DNA from: Azolla caroliniana
Taxonomy: Eukaryota; Polypodiophyta
NCBI GenBank assembly: GCA_043228905.1
Contig: JBHGNT010000005.1
Location: 2,418,001 to 2,482,000 of the forward strand
Length of the DNA stretch: 64,000 nucleotides
Direction: 5' to 3'
Made by a program: the position numbers and the translations under genes. Shown here piece after piece: positions 30,501-39,267 of the stretch (positions are counted from its first letter, which is position 1; every line of letters begins with the position of its first letter). The notes below the pieces were generated by a model. The model was not told the DNA's origin and did no database searches. It was given only the letters and a program-made list of their open reading frames with translations.

Positions 30501-31562
30501 ACCTGCAAGGTTGAGCTCTACTGTGCCGATTCCGATGATGTCACAGTGTTGTGAGTTGCCGACTCGAACTGAGTCGGAGTGACGGATCGTATATTGCCGA
30601 AATTGGGATCGATGAGGAGTCACGTGAAATGACGCGCCCGAATCTAAGAGCCATGTGCTCGATTCTTCAGTCGTGAGTAGAACTTCTGATCCGACTGGAT
30701 TTTCGATTGATAGTATATTCGGGTCGTCCGGTAGTACATCAGCTGAGAAGCTGACGTAATTGATCTCCTCATGCCGGCCACTCTTCTTGTTGTTCTTGTT
30801 CTTGAGTGCGCGGCAGTCGGCTTTGATGTGTCCGGGTTTCTTGCAATAGTTGCAGATTCGGTTATCCCGTGACTGGCTCCGTCTTCGCTGATTGTTCGGC
30901 GGCCGTGAGGAATCTCTACCTCGTATGTTCGATCGGTCTGTCGAACCTTGTACTACGTAAGCGTCGTCTGTTGAGTCTTTGGCGAAAGACTTTCTCCGAG
31001 CTGCTTCGGTCAGGATTGCGCTCGTGACTTCGGAGTATTTAACAGCCGTGGTTGACGTGTTGCACACAGTTGTGACAAAAGTTTCCCATGATGAGGGAAG
31101 GCTGCTCATGAGTATCATTGCTCTGAGTTCATCCTCGATTGCCGTCCCCTGTGACGAGATTTGGGAGCTTATGCTTTCGTACTCATTGAGGTGTGCTTGA
31201 ACCGAATCGGATTCTTTCATCCGCAAGTTGTAGAGGCGTCGGATCAGAAACATCTTCGTTGCAGCGACCTTCTTTTCGTAGGTGTCCGACAGTGTTTTCC
31301 ACAGTTCGAATGCTGTCGTACACGATTGCACCGTAAAGTATACCGATTCCGATAGGTGCATCCGAATCGTGGCGCGGACAATTCTGTCCAGCTTCTGCCA
31401 CTCAATTGGTTTGTATCCTTCTGGAGGTTCTTCATTTTCGATGGGATCGATCTGCCCCTTGACTATGAGATAGTCCTGCATTTGTTCCTTCCAGAAGTTG
31501 AAGTTCGATCCATCGAACTTTCGTAGACTCATTTCTGACGAGCCGGATGTTGATGCCATCAA
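27546..31562 (-). CDS. Copia D gag-pol polyprotein
   Basis: A complete 1338-residue polyprotein, close in length to well-studied plant copia polyproteins such as Tnt1. Order: gag (1-230), zinc knuckle CNYCKKPGHIKADC (237-250), protease LLDSGASFH (Asp307), GAG-pre-integrase with WHRRLGH and FCEHCQYGK (434-473), and integrase with Asp496, Asp559 and Glu595 (35 residues between the last two, as expected for DD35E). RT (about 845-1090) has KARLVAKGFRQEYGVDF, QLDVKTAFLHG and the catalytic YVDD at 1012-1015. RNase H has YSDFAGC, TEAEYVAAS and VYSDSQGAVAL (about 1170-1310). No stop or frameshift is present and every catalytic residue expected is visible. Confidence 0.97.
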   Translation of the reverse strand: MMASTSGSSEMSLRKFDGSNFNFWKEQMQDYLIVKGQIDPIENEEPPEGYKPIEWQKLDRIVRATIRMHLSESVYFTVQSCTTAFELWKTLSDTYEKKVAATKMFLIRRLYNLRMKESDSVQAHLNEYESISSQISSQGTAIEDELRAMILMSSLPSSWETFVTTVCNTSTTAVKYSEVTSAILTEAARRKSFAKDSTDDAYVVQGSTDRSNIRGRDSSRPPNNQRRRSQSRDNRICNYCKKPGHIKADCRALKNKNNKKSGRHEEINYVSFSADVLPDDPNILSIENPVGSEVLLTTEESSTWLLDSGASFHVTPHRSQFRQYTIRHSDSVRVGNSQHCDIIGIGTVELNLAGGSTLVLHNVRHVPELSRPLISVGQLDEDGIRAGFSSGGWTLHRGNLLLARGPKIHSLYPLHVTLREGNLFLVDIPVSSLWHRRLGHLSKAGITHLSRAGYIPKLSFSDHQFCEHCQYGKQAAASHPTSAPRDTRPLDLVHSDVCGPMPHQSLGGASYFVSFIDDSTRKVWAYPIRTKDRVFSIFSDWLAMVENQTDRKLKCFRTDNGGEFKSEEFVKFCRQRGIRREFTAPHSPEQNGIAERMNRTIQERIVSMLQHSGLSDGFWAEALLTAVHIINMSPSRPLGLQIPQELWIGSKPNYDKLRIFGCEVYALIPKDDRRKLAPRSRKCIFLGYGSDGEMGYRLWDPERRQIVRSSDVVFNESAMNPSVEKPIEVRRVTFSDVPTLQEGPALNTRSASRVAEPYTPDSDNSDSAQPNDSLSDHSTSIPDATSPAIPRRSERLSQPPERYSPGIFFTDAGEPTSYEEASTSVDSATWHLAMESEMHSIRANKTWDLVELPRNRRALPCKWVYRLKETSDSTTPKYKARLVAKGFRQEYGVDFDEIFSPVVKMTTLRFLLGVVAADNLELIQLDVKTAFLHGDLDEEIYMEQPKGFVATGQEHLVCRLRKSLYGLKQAPRQWYKKFDDFIQSIGFSKSDEDHCLFTNTAQDGSPIFLIIYVDDMLLSGRHAGELADLIRQLRLKFAMKDLGPARHILGMKISRHRDKRHLFLSQTDYIGRVLERFNMQSAKSASTPLPMNLRLSQRDCPTSGPEGEYMKSVPYAPAVGSLMYLMVATRPDISHAVGVVSRFMHNPGRSHWNAVKHVFRYLADTKDHGILFGPNRTSGVVGYTYSDFAGCIDSRKSTTGYCFKFGNGAISWKSKLQECTATSTTEAEYVAASDAAKEALWLGRLAHTFRQVDHDSAPVVYSDSQGAVALSKNPVHHNASKHIDVRYHFVRDCVISGKIGLEKISTTNNVADGMTKCLSADRFRSLRHQMGVTTNQSG

Positions 31563-32148
31563 ATTCGGTTTTGGTTGACGAAGCTCGGTTCGGAGTTGAC
31601 CACGAACCTTGTTGGAGTGCAGCCGGTTGGCTCACCCGATATCGTTGTAGTCGGATTTGAACCCGAGTCGGTTCGGCTTCGGAACTTGCTCGAATACCGA
31701 TTATTGAAACCGATTATCTGGACCGATTCTGCTTCGGTTGACTGCAGCAACGAGAGAGACGGATCCAACTGATCCTCCCGAATGTCGATCAGCCAGATGA
31801 AGCACGAATTTGGGTTGTTGTCTTGAGACCGATCTGCACCGAGTGGTTACAATGAGCGGCGAGCAGCGTTTGATGACCTCTTCGGATGCCGTTTAACCGA
31901 ATGGAGCACGATCGTGTCAAAGTTGCACAAGGAGATTTCACCTCGAGCGATTACGATCACAAGGAACAGAGTACAACCTGATGGCTTACTCCAAGCAAGA
32001 ATGATCTAACGCGATGAGATGCAAACCTGGTTTTTCTTCTTCTTCTCTCTTTCTTCGAATGACGCGAATACTGTGCAGGCCGTGATGAAGTGAAGAACCG
32101 AATGCTGTGCAGTCGGTGATGACGGCCGAACCTAGCTCTGATACCAGA
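31563..32148 (-). other. Copia D leader with PBS
   Basis: 586 bp between the 5' LTR and gag. The PBS TGGTATCAGAGC (32135-32146 on the minus strand) lies two bases after the LTR end and is complementary to the 3' end of initiator Met tRNA. No other gene is seen. Confidence 0.85.
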
Positions 32149-32436
32149 TGTTGGAGACAATGTCGTCAATGCGGAAGATCTAGAAGCATTCGATTCTTCT
32201 GAATACCTGCGTATGACTGTTTCTATGTCGTTGCACAGAGAGAGAGAGTGAGAGAGAGAGACACAAAAGAGTTCTTTATTCATAAACAAGAATACAACAA
32301 GCCCCCCAACCTCACAAAGAGGTGACAAGGTCACTATATATAGGGACCGACTTAGGGCAACTGCCCTTTATGCTAATTACATAAATGGCCAGAACGGGAT
32401 AGTGTGAATACGTCCATTATACACTTGTATTCGACA
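32149..32436 (-). repeat. 5' LTR of copia D (right)
   Basis: 288 bp, essentially identical to 27065-27352. GAGCA follows directly at 32437. Confidence 0.95.
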
Positions 32437-33042
32437 GAGCATTTGTCCTTCCGATGTGTTGGTCTTTGGTTGAACGTGGTTTTCTTCGACCAATAGTATT
32501 GATTGGAGGTTGAAGAACGAGGGAGGGGTATCTCTCGCCAAGATTGCCGTTCTCAACGTGTTGAATCGTTGTGCGAGGCTGCCCAAGCATACTTGCACCA
32601 TCTCATCCTCGTCAATGTTGACGTTGATGAAGCCAAGAGAGTCGCAAATGCTCTTGATCTTGACGGTGTAGTCTGTCATGGACATTTCTTTTTGTCGTAT
32701 GTTGTTCAACTCTTGCCGGAGTTGAAGCTTGTGCGCAGATGTGTCCGCAGCGTAAATCTTCTTGAGATTTTCCCACGCCTCTTTGGGCGTCTTGGCGTCA
32801 CGAATGTGGCTAAGCATGTGGTCGTTTACACATGTTGCCAAGCAATACATTACCCGACTCGTGCCTTGCTCCCACGTTGGGTAGTTGGCGTGTGTGGGTT
32901 CGGGTTTGTTTTCTTGTGCGCCGTTGATGTAGCTCCAATACCCTTGGCCGACAAGGTATTGATTCATCTTGTACTCCCAAGATGAATAGTTGCTTCGGTC
33001 TAGCTTTTCGCTAGGGAGTGAGCTTCCCATTTGTTTGTTCAT
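32437..33042 (-). pseudogene. Copia B gag N-terminal part
   Basis: MGSSLPSEKLDRSNYSSWEY, MNQYLVGQGYWSYI, then the UBN2-type gag core (AWENLKKIYAADTSAHKLQL, LRQELNNIRQKEMSMTDY) and CLGSLAQRFNTLRTAI. This part is open, but it is cut at NTSEGQM by copia D and continues at 27064. A relative of this N-terminus (MASSVPTEKLDQSNYA) is in the fragment at 35862-36306. Confidence 0.85.
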
Positions 33043-33218
33043 GTTGATTGTTGTGTCTTCCGTTTTGTTTTTCTTCTCTTGGTCGCGTACACGTCCTTCG
33101 TAGCGGCACTACGGTAGCGGATAACGAATAGCCGGGATTTGTCGTCGGCGTCTCGAACACACAATCACGAATAAGCGGTGGGCTTAGTGGATTTCCTAAA
33201 CCACGCGCTCTGATACCA
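33043..33218 (-). other. Copia B leader with PBS
   Basis: The PBS TGGTATCAGAGC (33207-33218) abuts the 5' LTR and pairs with initiator Met tRNA. Confidence 0.85.
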
Positions 33219-33622
33219 TGTTAAGTAATTAGGTAATTAACTAGGGTTAATTAGTGACTAATTATATGGTTACGTTAAGCAGCGGAAAATTAGTATGATA
33301 TGCACGTGAGAGTGTGTGAGAGGAAGTTACACTTGAACACAAAGATAAATGGGAGATGATTGACTATATTGAAAAGTGTCATCACATACAAAAATACCCA
33401 CAATGAGGTATATATACAACCCATGTGCAAAGGTGCACATGTGTGAGTAGAACATAGGTACTTATGTGTAAGTCCTACATTAAATGTACTAAGGAGTGGA
33501 GGATCTAGAATATCCTATTTAAAGGCTTAAGGTCAACACATTAACTAGATTTGATCTAGGTAACTAGTAAGTTACATGTGTTGACTAACTAGATTAAACT
33601 AGTTGAGCTTGATATCTCAACA
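33219..33622 (-). repeat. 5' LTR of copia B (right)
   Basis: 404 bp, TGTTAAGTAATT to GATATCTCAACA on the plus strand. By eye it differs from the left LTR by about ten substitutions and two indels. Confidence 0.85.
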
Positions 33623-33760
33623 CGCCCCCTCAAGCTCAAGTGTGAGGCGTCCAACGTCCGGTTTAGCTTCCTTCGGCTTCGTCGGCATCGGTGCGGCTTG
33701 CGGCTTTCTTCGCGGTGTTGCGCGGCTTTCTTCGCGTCTTCGCGGCTTGATATCTCAACA
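33623..33760 (-). other. Extra terminal segment outside the 5' LTR of copia B
   Basis: After the right LTR, the sequence repeats the PPT (CGCCCCCTCAAGCTC) and about 110 bp of the GC-rich 3' internal region (matching 17270-17390), then ends with TTGATATCTCAACA, the last bases of an LTR, before the CTTTC duplication. The element's outer end is thus PPT-side internal DNA capped by an LTR stub. The join lies at a shared GGCTT/GCTT. Confidence 0.8.
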
Positions 33761-33765
33761 CTTTC

Positions 33766-35030
33766 TCATCATCTACTTAGATGATCTGTTGATTTACTCT
33801 AAAACACAGGAGGAGCATGATATACATGTGCGGAAAGTACTTGAGAAGTGCAATTTTGACTACAAACAAGTTGAATTTTTGGGATACACTATTTCATCCA
33901 AGGGTATTTTCATGGATCTAGCAAAAGTCCAAACAATATTGGAATGACAACCCCCATGTTTAGTTCGGGACGTCCAATGTTTACTCGTATTTGCCAATGT
34001 GTATGCAAATTCATACATAGTTATTCAAGCATTTTGTTGCCCCTCACCCAGCTCACCAAGAAAAATCAACCATTGGTTTGGACTATCAAAGCGGACAAGG
34101 CATTTACACAACTGAAAGAGGCATTCACATCAGCTCCTATCCTAGCTCATATTGATCCCGAAAAACCATTTACCATTGAGGTGGATGCGCCACACTTCGC
34201 ATTATGGAGTATCCTATCGTAACGAGGCATGGAGATCTAGCCTTCGACAATCAAAAGCAGATTCTCCTTGGACCATCAAAACTACATGCACCAATAGTTT
34301 ACGCCACGCCACTTGATTCAAGCGTTCTTGATACTATTCGGCAACAACTTCACTATGATGATTTAGCTAAAGATGTCTTAGCCAACATGGGTTCAAGCCA
34401 TGCATCTTGCTCCACATTGCAATCTTCGTCTCAACACTATTTGGACTTCAAGTAGCAAGATGGACTACTCTTCTACAAAAATCTCCTTTAAATCCCTAAC
34501 GGATCACCCCGACTTCAAGTGTTAGAACACTGTTATGATGATCCTATGGTTGGACATGAAGATTATGTTCGCACATATGAAACCTGTTGTGGAGCCAAAA
34601 TACCCAGGCATCATTCCTATGGCTTGCTACAACCATTACCGCCTCCCAACAAGCCATGGCAATCTATTTTTATGGATTTCATTATGGATCGGCCACCTTC
34701 CAGAGGCTTTGATACTATTTTAACAGTAGTGGATCGATTTACCAAGATGACACATTTTTTTCCATGTGTAAAGAGCGTTAGTAGTCAAGAAACCGTAGAT
34801 CTCATTATGAAAGTGTTTCGCCATCATGGTCTTCCAAACGATATAATTAGCAACTGTGTGCTAAGATCAATTATCAACACTTAGGTCCTTCTGTCATCAT
34901 GGCACATATTAATGATGCAACATTTCGTGTTAACCATCCCGCACGCATGTAGCTCGTCGACTTCCATTGCCACTATCCAAAAAATCCCGGCCCTATAATG
35001 TTAACGTTGACTTCCACTCGTCGTTCTCGT
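33766..35030 (+). pseudogene. Gypsy A RT end, RNase H and integrase
   Basis: It begins LIIYLDDLLIYSKTQEEH (the YLDD catalytic box), then VLEKCNFDYKQVEFLGYTIS, then LPLTQLTKKNQPLVW and FTIEVDAPHFALWSILS (RNase H start). The integrase is KPWQSIFMDFIMDRPP, DTILTVVDRFTKMTHFFP and HHGLPNDIISN. Frameshifts, stops and deletions are frequent. The first line joins exactly to DIF at 16824, across copia B. Confidence 0.85.
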
Positions 35031-35041
35031 AGGAGGGATAA

Positions 35042-35510
35042 TGTCATGAACACATGACCATTATGACGTTACCCGGACTTGAACCTAGGACCTTGTAATC
35101 CATAATTAAAAACCCTAACCATTAAGATAGCTTATTGTCATATAAAAAACAAAAGCTAGTTTTTGTAATATATTGATTATTGTCAAAACTCTAGTTCATT
35201 CTAGAATGTTCTACAATGTCCAGAATGTCCTAAAACATCTTAGAATATTCTAGGTCTAGAACATTCTAGAACATTATAGAAATCTCTAAGCTATTCTATA
35301 GGAACCTATAAATATAGACATACATGTCTTCTGAAAACAATTCGACGAATCAACACCAACCGTTAGCTCTCATTGCCTATCTTGTATCCATTCTCTTTCT
35401 CTTTCTATCGTAATACACCCATTCTTCTCTTATCATTTTGTTCATTTCTTCTCGTGTTCTCTTAATATATCCTTCTTCCATCACTCTATCTTTTATTCTT
35501 GGTTCTTATA
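35042..35510 (+). repeat. Right LTR of gypsy A
   Basis: 469 bp from TGTCATGAACA, preceded by the purine tract AGGAGGGATAA (35031-35041). It runs to TTCTTATA before GTTGT. It carries the HSE array (35196-35275) and TATAAATA (35307-35314). The last 27 bases are missing from the left LTR; they match, in the same genomic direction, 40468-40490 near the protease of gypsy P. Confidence 0.75.
35196..35275 (+). promoter_or_regulatory. HSE pentamer array, right LTR
   Basis: aTTCt aGAAt gTTCt, then degraded units (aCAAt, gTCC, gTCCt, aAAAc, aTCTt), aGAAt aTTCt, and after a gap aGAAc aTTCt aGAAc. The layout is the same as in the left LTR with several point changes and a 1-base loss, so the array predates insertion. 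Confidence 0.7.
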
Positions 35511-35800
35511 GTTGTACGAGGCTTGCAACCACTCTGATGATGTGGTCACTGCTCGCTTACGCTTTTGGCATAAATGGAGGAACACACCAATGGTGATGCA
35601 AGGAGGAAATGGCTTGAGGTGGAGCTACCACCACTTAACGTGGTTGTTTCCTACTCACCTCCTACCCTCCCTCCGTTAAAGGCCAGAGGATCGAGCTCAT
35701 GCTGGCCGATGATGATTGCCACTAGTTTATAGCTCTAGGTACCTACTTACATTAAGTAGAATGTAAGAGAGGATATGTACGTATTCTCAATAAGAGATTT
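35511..35800 (+). mobile_element. LINE C-terminus, right half, with 3'UTR
   Basis: QLYEACNHSDDVVTARLRFWHKWRNTPMVMQGG (in part) continues the LINE cut at 16010. It is followed by a WLFPTHLLPSLR end and a 3'UTR (TTTATAGCTCTAGGTACC, ACATTAAGTAGAATG) that is shared with 36490-36560 and, inverted, with 49400-49470. Confidence 0.8.
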
Positions 35801-35861
35801 GTAAGTTGATCGCAAGCTTCAATCTTTGGTATGTGTGGAAAACACGTTGCCTAAAGCGTAG

Positions 35862-36105
35862 TTGCTTTGGTCGAGCTTCTCTGTGGGAACTGAACTCGCC
35901 ATACCTCTGTCCATATCTTTCTCTTTCTGTCCTTACCGGGTATTAGGGTTTGTCTTCGAAAGCATTTGTCGGTTGCAGAGGTTCTCAACCCTCGCGCTCT
36001 GATACCATGTCAAAGTAAACATGTGGAAGCGTTTGACAAACCGACTCAGCCGGATAGCAACAGAAGATGAAAGGAAAACTCAACATACAGAGAGTACGCG
36101 TACGC

Positions 36106-36151
<46 letters not shown>

Positions 36152-36306
36152 AGAACATATACTCAATTCAAAATAATACCCTCAATTTCTGTGTACCGAA
36201 ATGCGTGGTGTTCAGCATCTCGACGTGCCACACTTGAGGGGGAGAATGGGCAAAGACACCAAAACGAGCAAAGGTAAAGAAATTGTCGATTACGCCGGTG
36301 AGGGCG
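35862..36306 (-). mobile_element. Copia F fragment: gag start, leader, PBS and LTR part
   Basis: On the minus strand an LTR-like end (...TTTACTTTGACA, to 36008) is followed by TGGTATCAGAGCGCG (PBS for initiator Met tRNA), a leader and MASSVPTEKLDQSNYA, the start of a copia gag. It then breaks into LINE sequence. The LTR part includes a long GA run (36112-36151). Only the 5' end of the element exists. Confidence 0.65.
36112..36151. repeat. GA microsatellite
   Basis: About twenty GA units within the copia F LTR-like part. Confidence 0.95.
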
Positions 36307-36723
36307 AGTTTTGCAGCCAATTTGACGACGTGGTCATTGCCTGCTTATGCTTTGGGCAGAAATGGAGGAACACGCCAATGGTGACGCAAGAGGGAAATGG
36401 CCCTAATTATTAGCCCCCACGTTGGTTGTTTCTTACTCACCTCCCACCCTCCCTTCATTGCAGGCGAGAGGATCGAGGTCGTGTTAGGCGGCGATGATTG
36501 CCACTAGTTTATAGCTCTAGATACCTACTTACATTAAGTAGAAAGTAAGAGAAGATATGTACGCCGTAATCTTTGTCTTGCTTTACAACATTTATTTCAA
36601 TGAACCTTATGACTTCATGGTATGTCTTATTTTTTATTCAATGATTTATTCTTTTTATTTTTCTTGTTTCAAAGATGTTCACTCAAATATCATAAATCTA
36701 CCATGTGATTGTAAATTATGCAT

Positions 36724-38039
36724 AGCAATTGGCTTGGTTCGGTTTCTTGACCTTAAAACCAAACCAAACCATTTATTCATAATAAAAACCGAACCAAATT
36801 GTTTAAACTTTATGAAGTCATTTAAACCGAACCATTTAGAGCCGAACAATTTAAACCAAACCGTTTAAAAAATAGGAGAAACCAAATTGTTTATGAAAAA
36901 TTTAGAACCACACTAAACCGGTTTATCATAAATCAAAACCAAACCAAATTTGTGTGAGAAAATCATCATAAATTTATTTATCATAAATTTTGTCATCTTA
37001 CTTAAATTTGGTTATCATACTTATTATAAATTTAGTCATTATACTTATCATAAATTTGGCCATCATACTTATCATAAATTTTTTTTTCCCTAAAAACAAA
37101 TACTACTTCGCATTACTTAGCAAACAAAGTACATTAAAGACCAACCAATTTCAACAAAACCCACTCTAGTCTTCTTACCAAAGTGATCATAGTCCCCACC
37201 CCCTCATTTACAACAAAAGTATCCCATCAACTCTCTTAACATGGTAACTACCTTGTAACATATTTATACATATTTATAGATCTTGGTCACTAATGGAAAC
37301 CATTGGCGGAAACAACCATCTGGGTGCTTGGTAGTTCGATTTAGGCCCTGATTATGATCTGACCACCATAGGAGAACTGTCCCATTTCAATAGAAACCTT
37401 GACCGAGCTCTTTCTGCTTCATCTGATTCCCCCTGAATTGAATTGTACCGTCCCCACAACCAAGGTACCAGGTCGATCTAGATGTTTAACAACACCTCAC
37501 CGCTTAAGAGCTTGTGCTGTTGAAAAACAAACTTACAACGCCTAGTCCAAATGTGCCAAACCATTAAGCAAGCCACCACCATCCATATCTCCTCAAAAAA
37601 TTCGGAGTTTGTGCCAGGTCGAACTCCAACACATTGAAACACATTGGCACCCTACACTATAAATCGATGACCATGGGGGTTTAACTGTTCCACCCAGCCT
37701 TCCATTGTTAACTTCAGCCCCTGAAAGGACCCCCATATCATCATAAATGAAAAGGTGACTCTACATATAAAACTAGGGTTTAAAATTAAAAGTTGAAAGT
37801 TAGAGCCTATATGGAAAATTTAGGAGTATTTTTTAACCTTTAAACCAAACCACATAAACCGAAACTGTCAAACCGTGAAATTGCTAAACTACCAAACCGC
37901 TAAACTATGAAATTCAAATCGAAACTGAATAGTAACATTTGAAACCAAACCAAACTATTTGTTTATCTTCGAACCAATAAACCATTAAGCCATGATTTAA
38001 CCGTACCATTCGGTTTGAGCCAAAACCGAGGTCATTGCT
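36724..38039. mobile_element. Mutator-like element, larger relative of the MITE at 10347
   Basis: Left end AGCAATTGGCTTGGTTCGG and right end CCGAGGTCATTGCT are imperfect inverted repeats. Flanks are AATTATGCAT (36714-36723) and ATTTATGCAT (38040-38049), a 10-bp duplication with one mismatch. Both arms are full of AACCGAACC / AAACCAAACC motifs as in the element at 10347. A LINE is inserted in its centre (37079-37745), which explains the greater length. Confidence 0.65.
37079..37745 (-). mobile_element. 5'-truncated LINE inside the Mutator-like element
   Basis: The minus strand reads WMVVACLMVWHIWTRRCKFVF, then RARSRFLLKWDSSPMVV, then NYQAPRWLFPPM, then a 3'UTR and a run of T on the plus strand (37080-37089), which is an A-tail. 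ATCATAAAT lies on both sides and is a likely TSD. It is a different LINE family from that at 49395 but has the same kind of C-terminal signature. Confidence 0.7.
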
Positions 38040-38049
38040 ATTTATGCAT

Positions 38050-39139
38050 AAGGTTTTTCTAGATTTCATTTACATTTCCTTTATATATGCCTAAGTTTAT
38101 ATCATGTATTAACTAATCTTTCATGTTCGAGTTAAGATTTTATTATTCACATTCATATTGTGTTTAAAGTAAACACAAGGATGTTCCCATACCCTATTTT
38201 CTCTTTCAAAATGCATTGAAAATGGAAATAGTGTAGAATCAACAACATCCAATTGTCTTATCATCAAGTCATGCCCATTCTATATATTTTGGTACAATGC
38301 ATAATACCTTTATTTTTATTACCTTTTCTTGAAAAATAATGCATTTGACGTGAAAATGAAGGGCAAGTCTACACTTAAACATGCAGTTATGGGCATGCAA
38401 AGTTGAAAACCATCATGAAACATTTACACGAAGGGTGATCATGAAAGTACAGAAGGATCCTTGTGCTTTTCATTAATTTGAAAAAACACCATTATAAAAA
38501 CAATACAAAAACACCAAGGGAAAATCCTTGTTTGTTCTTACACAACACCTGAGTAAAAGACAAAAAGTAAAGGTGAAATATGCAAGTTATTAATGTAGGA
38601 TATTTAAGAAACCTAACTAGGTAAAACGAATTAACTATTGCACAAACTAGTTACATTGTGATGCAACCTTGTGAAGTCATATTTATTATGTTGCATAGTA
38701 CCATGATTAAACTAATTAATCTTGAATCATGGTCAATCTATCTCTAACTAATTATGTTATCATAGATCTTAATACATTAAAATCTATTGAAATTGGTCCA
38801 TGTATAATTTAGATGGATTGCACTTAATTAATTTGAACTAAGTAGGTTGATCTATAACATTTTGGTTAGAGAGCATATGATCTACATTCAATAATTATGA
38901 ACCTACAAGTATTTTTGTCTCCTAATTTATGCCTTTCTTAAACTTAAATCTAATGATGTGTTAAATTGGTTAACATAATTATGTATAATTTAATAACAAG
39001 TAATTTATTCCCTCTTTCAACTAACTACAATTCTAGGCCGAATCATTGTACAAGGATGAATGTTAGGAGATTATAAAACCATTATCATGGATGGAATTGA
39101 AAAGTAAAATATTCATTGAATTTACTTCTCAAAGTAATC
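38050..39139. other. Intergenic AT-rich sequence
   Basis: No gene or nameable repeat is seen. Confidence 0.5.
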
Positions 39140-39155
39140 ACAAATGATTGCGTCC

Positions 39156-39252
39156 AGAAGGAACTATCACGTCCCTACAAGGATTTGTACATAACACTCT
39201 CATTTGTAAAATTTTATAACTAATGGAATGAGTTTTTTATTGGGAAAAAAAA
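39156..39252 (+). mobile_element. Short retroposon with A-tail and 15-bp TSD
   Basis: A 97-bp insert between two copies of CAAATGATTGCGTCC (39141-39155 and 39253-39267), ending in eight A. Its tail (ACTAATGGAATGAG...) resembles the end of the insert at 4758-5052. It is a strongly 5'-truncated LINE or SINE. Confidence 0.75.
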
Positions 39253-39267
39253 CAAATGATTGCGTCC

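Larger units (their letters stand above)
27065..32436 (-). mobile_element. Ty1/copia element D, intact and recent
   Basis: A 5372-bp minus-strand element in the gag of copia B, with the exact 5-bp duplication GAGCA (27060-27064 and 32437-32441). Both LTRs are 288 bp and differ at one base by eye. The PBS, PPT and a single uninterrupted polyprotein are all present. By these criteria it is structurally complete and could be active or only recently silenced. Confidence 0.95.
16830..33760 (-). mobile_element. Ty1/copia element B, defective, split by gypsy C and copia D
   Basis: Minus-strand element in the RT of gypsy A, with CTTTC on both sides (16825-16829 and 33761-33765). The 5' LTR is on the right, followed by a PBS that is complementary to initiator Met tRNA (33207-33218), gag, protease and integrase pieces, then a GC-rich repetitive tail, a PPT (17270-17284) and the 3' LTR on the left. 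No RT or RNase H is found: after the integrase C-terminus the sequence runs into the repetitive tail. Stops and a frameshift also disable the reading frame. LTRs differ by about ten substitutions and two indels by eye. Confidence 0.85.
16011..35510 (+). mobile_element. Ty3/gypsy element A, degenerate, split by copia B
   Basis: The element runs from TGTCATGAAC (16011) to the end of its right LTR near 35510, with GTTGT on both sides (16006-16010 and 35511-35515) and LINE sequence continuous across it. Own sequence: left LTR, then directly the middle of RT, then RT/RNase H/integrase pieces after the copia insertion, a purine tract (35031-35041) and the right LTR. The PBS, gag, protease and first part of RT are missing, and stops are frequent. 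It is a deletion derivative that could only have moved, or been transcribed, with help. LTRs differ at many positions by eye, making it the oldest LTR element of the nest. Confidence 0.85.
35805..36600 (+). mobile_element. Second LINE fragment interrupted by copia F
   Basis: FNLWYVWKTRCLK at 35818-35861, then foreign sequence, then FDDVVIACLCFGQKWRNTPMV from about 36315 and the same 3'UTR as the neighbouring LINE. About 30 residues between the halves are missing compared with the copy at 49395-50460, so the interruption also deleted LINE sequence. Confidence 0.65.

Noticed and set aside
36224-36243. ACTTGAGGGGGAG as a plus-strand copia polypurine tract
   Set aside because: No LTR start follows on the plus strand and the adjacent copia fragment is on the minus strand, so no element fits.
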